Made by a program: the position numbers and the translations under genes. From positions 496,001 to 560,000 of the forward strand of contig NW_024104345.1 of the NCBI RefSeq assembly GCF_003945595.2: a stretch of 64,000 nucleotides of DNA, given 5' to 3'. The notes below the pieces were generated by a model. It saw nothing but the letters and a program-made list of their open reading frames with translations, did not search any database and was not told the origin of the DNA. The DNA is from Pipra filicauda. Lineage: Eukaryota; Chordata; Aves; Passeriformes; Pipridae. This document shows positions 58,266 through 64,000 of the stretch, piece after piece (the stretch's first letter is position 1; each line of letters opens with the position of its first letter).

Positions 58266-59620
58266 AAGCCAGGGACTAATAGCAAGAATGTTTTTATACC
58301 ATGGGTCCCATTTTGTTAAGAACTGTGCACACAGAAAAAAAAAAGTGCTTTTATCCTACAAATTTAATCTTAAATACAAGTCCATGTATTGAAAAATGGA
58401 TATAAATGAAGACCAAAGAGGGACAACAAGGATTCAGTAGGCTGAGTCTGGTCAATCTGATAGTCTTTTGTGCTAACACACCAGCACTTTAACCAGCCTT
58501 GCAATTCTCTGAATGGTGCCTAAGCAAAGATAGATGTAAGGAGAATAATGAGGCAGCTATGCAGATGTTAAAGTTGACATATGCCCAAAGTATAAGGAAC
58601 AAGAGGAAAGGAAGCACAAATTATGTTACAATTTGCTTGCTTGCCTATTCATTTAGTAAGCCTAAAATGAGTACAGCACTGGCAGATCACCATGTCAGTA
58701 AGTATTGTTTGATAGGGTAGAGATACATGTGCACATTCTGAAAATGAATACCACTCTTTTCTGATTTATTATAGTAGGAGAGGCAGAGAGTGGAAGGGTA
58801 CAAAGAGACAGCTGTTGCAATATGAACTTGAAAAATTACTTTTTCGGCAGCTTTCTGGATATGTATGAGCAGACCCAGCTTGCACTGATCAGGACCAATA
58901 GAAAGGAGGTTACAGTATTGTGAGGTAATGAGATCCAGACCCTGTGGTTAGATAGCATGCACACAGCCTTTGAGGCAGAGTGGAACTTTCTAACTTGATT
59001 GTGATTTAGGTGTAATGTGAATGTGAAGATTTTAGAGGGAAGTCAAACGCAAAAGTAGTGATCAGCTGCTGTATATGAATACTGATGAGAGAGATTTGGT
59101 GATGGGTAAAGGAAACAGAAGGGATCAAAAGAAAATCTATTATCTTAATTTTAGTCATACTGATGAATCTATGAGGTGGAAGGAGACAGATGAGTCACTC
59201 GGTTTAACTTCTATTAGTGAATATTACTGGGTGAGTACATGGTTGTCCAATGTATTCTTTAACAGTTTTCAATGTTGGAGCTTCTGCAACTTATCTACTT
59301 GTCATTTTTTATTGATTCACTCTCTTTATCTTTAAAATATTGTTTCTAATGCCTAACCTGAATTGGTTTTGCTGCAGCTTGAGTTGTCTCCTTCAATGTT
59401 TTTCTTTTAAATATTGGTGCCATATTAGCTTCCTTTCAATCTTCTCATGAAAAAATAATATAGTCACTTCAGTTAACAGTTCAATCACTGATGGAGGTAG
59501 GATTTTGAGCTAGGTATACGTTGGTTTGGTTCTTAAGTTACTGAGGTTCAGTTTCAGTGTATATTCACATTTCTTTCTCCTTTCCTTTCTGAAGACTGAG
59601 AACACTGCCATTTCATAAGG
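58266..59620. other. Intergenic, nothing recognised
   Basis: AT-rich, only short open frames, no recognised feature. Confidence 0.4.
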
Positions 59621-59835
59621 GATCATAGAATCCAGGAAGTGCTAAAGCTTGGATGGAACTTTTGGATGGTCCCCTGGTTCAAACCCCAGTTCAAAGTAAT
59701 GTAAACCTAGATTAAGTTGCTAACAGCCTTATCCAGTCATTACTATCTCCAAGAAGGGAGATGTTGCAACCTCTTTGAGCAACCTCTTTTAGTATTTGAC
59801 TGCCTTCATGGGGACAACTTTTTTCTCTATATCCT
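59621..59835 (-). mobile_element. Degenerate CR1-like 3' fragment
   Basis: The plus strand begins GATCATAGAATCCAGGAAG and continues through TTGGATGGAACTTTTGGATGG and a block resembling reversed CR1 3' coding sequence (AGCAACCTCTTTTAGTATTTGACTGCC). Many substitutions; the right boundary is approximate. Confidence 0.6.
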
Positions 59836-62800
59836 CCTATGAAGTTATTGAAGACCAGAGTACTTTCTACTTTAGTCACCTCCAGCTGCTGCTTCCTATT
59901 ATTAGAAACAAATATCAAGGGATATTTATTCATAGTTCTTTTTGACCAATGCATTTTAAGAACTGACTTATACAAAACATGTTCCTTCCCCAAGAACAAA
60001 AGATCCCTCATTCCCACCACTCAGTTCGTTTTAAATGATTTTGCAAAAGGCCTGCAGCAATCTTGATTTATCTGGTTTTAATGATTTGGTTTCATGGGTA
60101 ACCTTTCCAGAAGAGTTCCCCCCTTCTTTTTTCCCCTTTTCATTCTTATACTTTCAATAGGTTCATCCATGTTCCAGGCTTCAGAGCAAATCCTTTATGT
60201 GCAAACTAACATCACTTTCTGTCTTATCTCTCTTCTGTCTTTCTGGAACAAACTAAATTAAATGAGGGGCAACTAAATGAATTATACAATTAGATCTCTT
60301 ATTTTACAGCCCTGATCACATGCTGATTTCTACCACATCTTGGTTTTTTCCTTAGTATGCAGACATCTAAGTTGATCAGTGATTTGCAACATTTTCTCCT
60401 TTTGTCCTTCTCATTTCATCTACAGCCATTTGCTCTGACAGTATTTCTTCTGCCCATAATGTTGGATAACTCTTAGTAAAACTGGATTGCCATACAATTT
60501 TTAAAATATCAAGTTATGAAACAAAGAAACACATTTCTCACAATAATGTGTAGAAAACAAACTGTTTCCATGGAGTGGGTTTTATTCTGAAGTGACCTGT
60601 AAGCATTGCAAATGCTAAGTCTGTAATGTAAAGAAAGACTACAAAGGAAGTTAAGTGTAAGTGCACTGAAAGTTATGGTGAGAATTGGTATCTCATGCTC
60701 TGAAAGAATGATCATAAAGAATACAGTGCTTTTGAGCATTTATTACTCTATAATCTACACCCTGAATTTTAAATGAAGGGCTATAATCCTGTGATATTGC
60801 AACATACAGGATGGATAAATTGAATTTATATAATAGTTATTTCCAAACATAACATAAGCAATAAAACAGCTAACATGTACCATGCAATAAGAATTGCACT
60901 AGCATTTTTATTACATAGTAAAGGGAAAAACATGTCAAAGGAAGGAAAATATCATAATTCTTAAGTTTAAAATTATGTCTATCAGTAGGGGAAGTAGTTT
61001 AAAATAAAAAATACTTCAGAAAGTATTTTTGTCTGTGAATGCTAAATGTGAAGGTCAACTGATTCGGTGGCCTCAACTTTTGTTTAGTAGGGTAGTGTGT
61101 GTATTGTTGGCTCTGATACACAAGGTTCGTGTGATCAGAAAACATAATTATAGAAAAACAGTATTTGAGCATTGAAGGTTAATGACCTTAGTGTATTCAA
61201 TTCCTTGCTATCCACAAGACAATTACATTGAGTTTGTCATAAGGCTATTTTTAATATCTGCTGGATATTTTCCATTTGAGAGAGCACTTCCAGTAATTAC
61301 AGAGCATGAGAAGCCTAAACAGCTTAAAGAAATTTAACCCATTTTATCCAATCTAAGTGTTGTCTGGGTTCATTGCTGATGAAATCATCTAACTCCTAGT
61401 TGTCAAAGTTAGGTGATCACAGTGCACAGGGTGCTGAGCTGTCTCTCCTCTGACTGAAGTCCAGTAGGAGCAGAAAGACTGGACAATTTGGTAAGTCTAC
61501 TTCAGGCTTTGTTCTTGACTAAGGCACTCTGGACAAAGTATTTAGTGACTATTTTTAGGTTATTACAGTACAAGGTGTCTGCTTTCTCACTCACCTTTGC
61601 TTCTGAAAGTACTCTCCGGAAAAGAATTCATATTAACCTTCATTTTCTCTTCAATTCAAAACTAATAACAGTATTATAGATAAACAACGTCCCTGTAGCT
61701 AATGTTATTGAGTATATTACATCTTCATCTAGGAACCTTGATGTAGACTAATTGGATGGCTCAAGGCAACTGTCTAATAACTGACAAGGATAACTCCATC
61801 CTTGTCACTCCCCTTGACCTTCACATTCTGAACGCTTTCTTCTGAATGGTCTTCTACTGAATTTGACTATCCTATATTCCTGTACAAAATAACTTATATA
61901 TAGGTTATATATATACCTAATTAGGCTTCAAAGGGGAAACCATTTTCTTCTAGTAATAGTTTAAGTAAGAAAGAAAATTTATTCTGCTTTGATTGCAGAA
62001 GTAGTCCCTTTACTTCTAGCTTCTTATTTGACTTTCTAGAAATATTTTAGTAGCTGTTGTAGAGTAATCAATAATCTTTCTTTTAGGTACCAATACCCAT
62101 TAATCACAGATATATGAATCTTCTGATTTAGATGTGAAAAGGCTGTTGTAGTCTGATGTCTAGCTGTTCAGAATGTCTTGTAAAGAGCATATCTCCCTTA
62201 CAATCAGTCCTTCGGGCTCTCTGATGTTGTTTCTTCCCACAAGCTTAGGGATGAACAGAGATCTGCATCAGCAGATAAGCATTTTTGGAAGAATTCAGTG
62301 GCTTACTAGAATCAAATCTTAATGTAATCCTACAATATTTCTTATAAGGAAGCTTTCCATGTCTTTCAATGTCTTCAACATATGCCAAATATTCTTTTTG
62401 TCATATCTTACATACCGTCTGTTTTGATCTGACATCCTGATTGCTTGTTTATACTTTAACTGACAGTAAATTTTAGCAGATACAAAAAAATTGAGTTCTA
62501 TACTTGGTATGGCATTACCTTGTTTGTGTGCAGTAAATCTCCTTTTACTTACTTATTACATATTTTTTCCTCTGTGTATTTACAGATATGGAGATGTAGT
62601 TCAAAAGTTTTAGAGAAAAAGCAAATGGATTAAAAATTTGCTGTGATGTACCTGTGCTATAAAAGGATAAGTTTATTAACTTTTGAAAAGCATTTACTTG
62701 TTTTTTTGTCATTCCAGTATATTCTTAGGTATTAACTGATGGAATAAGGGAAATATCAACTTTGTATCATTGCTTGAATTTTTGGACTGTTTTATTTTTC

Positions 62801-64000
62801 AACCTCACTTTCATTCTCCCTCTTCCCCACTCTGCTTTCCAGTTAGGGGAACTATTTTGTCCTTGTGACCTAAGACAGTATATTATTTGAAAGATTTTAT
62901 CTATAAGGCAGTAGCTTGGAAGGATTCAGTTCCTCACATAACTATCCATCTCTCATACATATGTTAACACATGGTCATGCCTTTATATTTCCTGTGAGCA
63001 AGGGAACGAACTGCTCTGCTCCTAGTTGCAAAATTATATTGGTGGGAGACGGGAGAGTTTTTCCTGTTCCTGTAAACTGTCAGGAAATAATTTGTGCAGT
63101 CATTTCAGTTTTACTACAAAATGAGTCATTCGATATAAAATGCTTCACTCTTCTTGTAAATTACTATAATTGGATATAAGTAAGAGACTGTAACTGTGTT
63201 GACTTGGGAAGTTGCATTGCCAGTGACACTGACCCCATTCTGACAGTGATCCATAACTGCGGTGTGCTGAATTATTTACAGCAAATTTTCTTTGTAAGGT
63301 CAATTGTTACATTTAGTCCTCAGTTTAATGCTAGTCCTTACAAGGGTCATTTTTAAAATGTCACTGACTGTTTACAGACTGAATCCTGTGTTCTAGTTTC
63401 TGGTAGAACTATAGACTTGCTTTAATTGTCTAATGGAATGGCAGTTTTCACTTACACACTAACAGTTTTGGCAGTTTGAAGTTTTGCAAATGCGGTGGAT
63501 GTAAGGCTTCATTTTTCAGGGAGTGTGACAAATCATCATCAGATTTTAACTTAATGATGAGTGGTACCATCAACATCTTAGCTGCTTTGCTAGTTGCCAG
63601 TCTGCAACAACAATGTAGTGGCAGAATTCAGAGCTTAATGGCAACAGTTAAATTAAAACAGATAATTAATTAAAATAGAAGAAACCCTCAACTTTGTTAA
63701 TTTTTATTGTGGGGTGAAGTGGTCAATACCGCTTTGAAGTTATTAGACTTCTTACTAGCATGGAAAAATGAATCCTCTATGTCACTTTGGTTTATATGCT
63801 ATATTTCTAGGCTGACTGCTATATACCCCTTAAGATATTGTAAGTGTGAACCCATTATTGCTTTGTTTCTGCAACTATGTTCATCACCATTTTGGTTTTT
63901 GGAAGGAAGAAGATGCAAAAGTAATTTTCTAGACTCTTGTGACTTTAGCACTTCGAGATTTGAAACTCAAATCTCTCACAAGGAAAACAGAAAAGGAAAA
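59836..64000. other. Intergenic, nothing recognised
   Basis: AT-rich sequence to the window end. No exon-like frame with family similarity and no recognised repeat. Confidence 0.4.

Overview
This window is vertebrate nuclear DNA, almost certainly from a bird. Genes are split by GT-AG introns, protein-coding starts sit in CpG-rich islands, and most recognisable repeats are 5'-truncated CR1 LINEs ending in the ATTCTATG-type 3' tail typical of avian CR1. A degenerate retrovirus-derived repeat of a kind common in songbirds is also present. The species cannot be named from the sequence.

Three genes are recognised in the order and orientation known for human 3q22 (ACAD11 minus, UBA5 plus, NPHP3 minus). 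(1) At the left edge, coding exon 1 of ACAD11 (157-293, minus) diverges from UBA5 across a 343-bp GC-rich shared promoter that carries a GGGGC-type pentanucleotide array. (2) UBA5 (637-9682, plus), the E1 enzyme of the UFM1 system, was rebuilt as a complete 399-codon frame from 12 exons. (3) NPHP3 (39513-14021, minus), a ciliary protein, was rebuilt as a complete 1317-codon frame from 27 exons, with every splice junction and phase checked by hand. UBA5 and NPHP3 converge, with about 4.3 kb between their stop codons. Upstream of NPHP3, roughly 40.0-64.0 kb shows no gene that I can support; it holds four CR1 fragments, one retrovirus-like remnant, a (TA)n palindrome and otherwise AT-rich intergenic DNA.

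The most notable observation is a tandem duplication of about 0.53 kb in UBA5 that copies the penultimate coding exon, which supplies most of the UFM1/GABARAP-binding motif. The two exon copies are identical. The first copy has one extra T at its splice donor, so it would be 108 nt rather than 107 nt and would splice into the second copy in frame, giving a UBA5 with a doubled 36-residue segment. Whether this is real biology or an assembly or individual-specific artefact cannot be decided here.

Second is a stop-free 90-codon minus-strand frame between UBA5 and NPHP3 with an intact CCHC zinc-finger signature resembling the C-terminal tail of a non-CR1 non-LTR retrotransposon. Third is a near-full reverse-transcriptase-domain CR1 whose 5' end lies about 40 nt from a NPHP3 splice acceptor.
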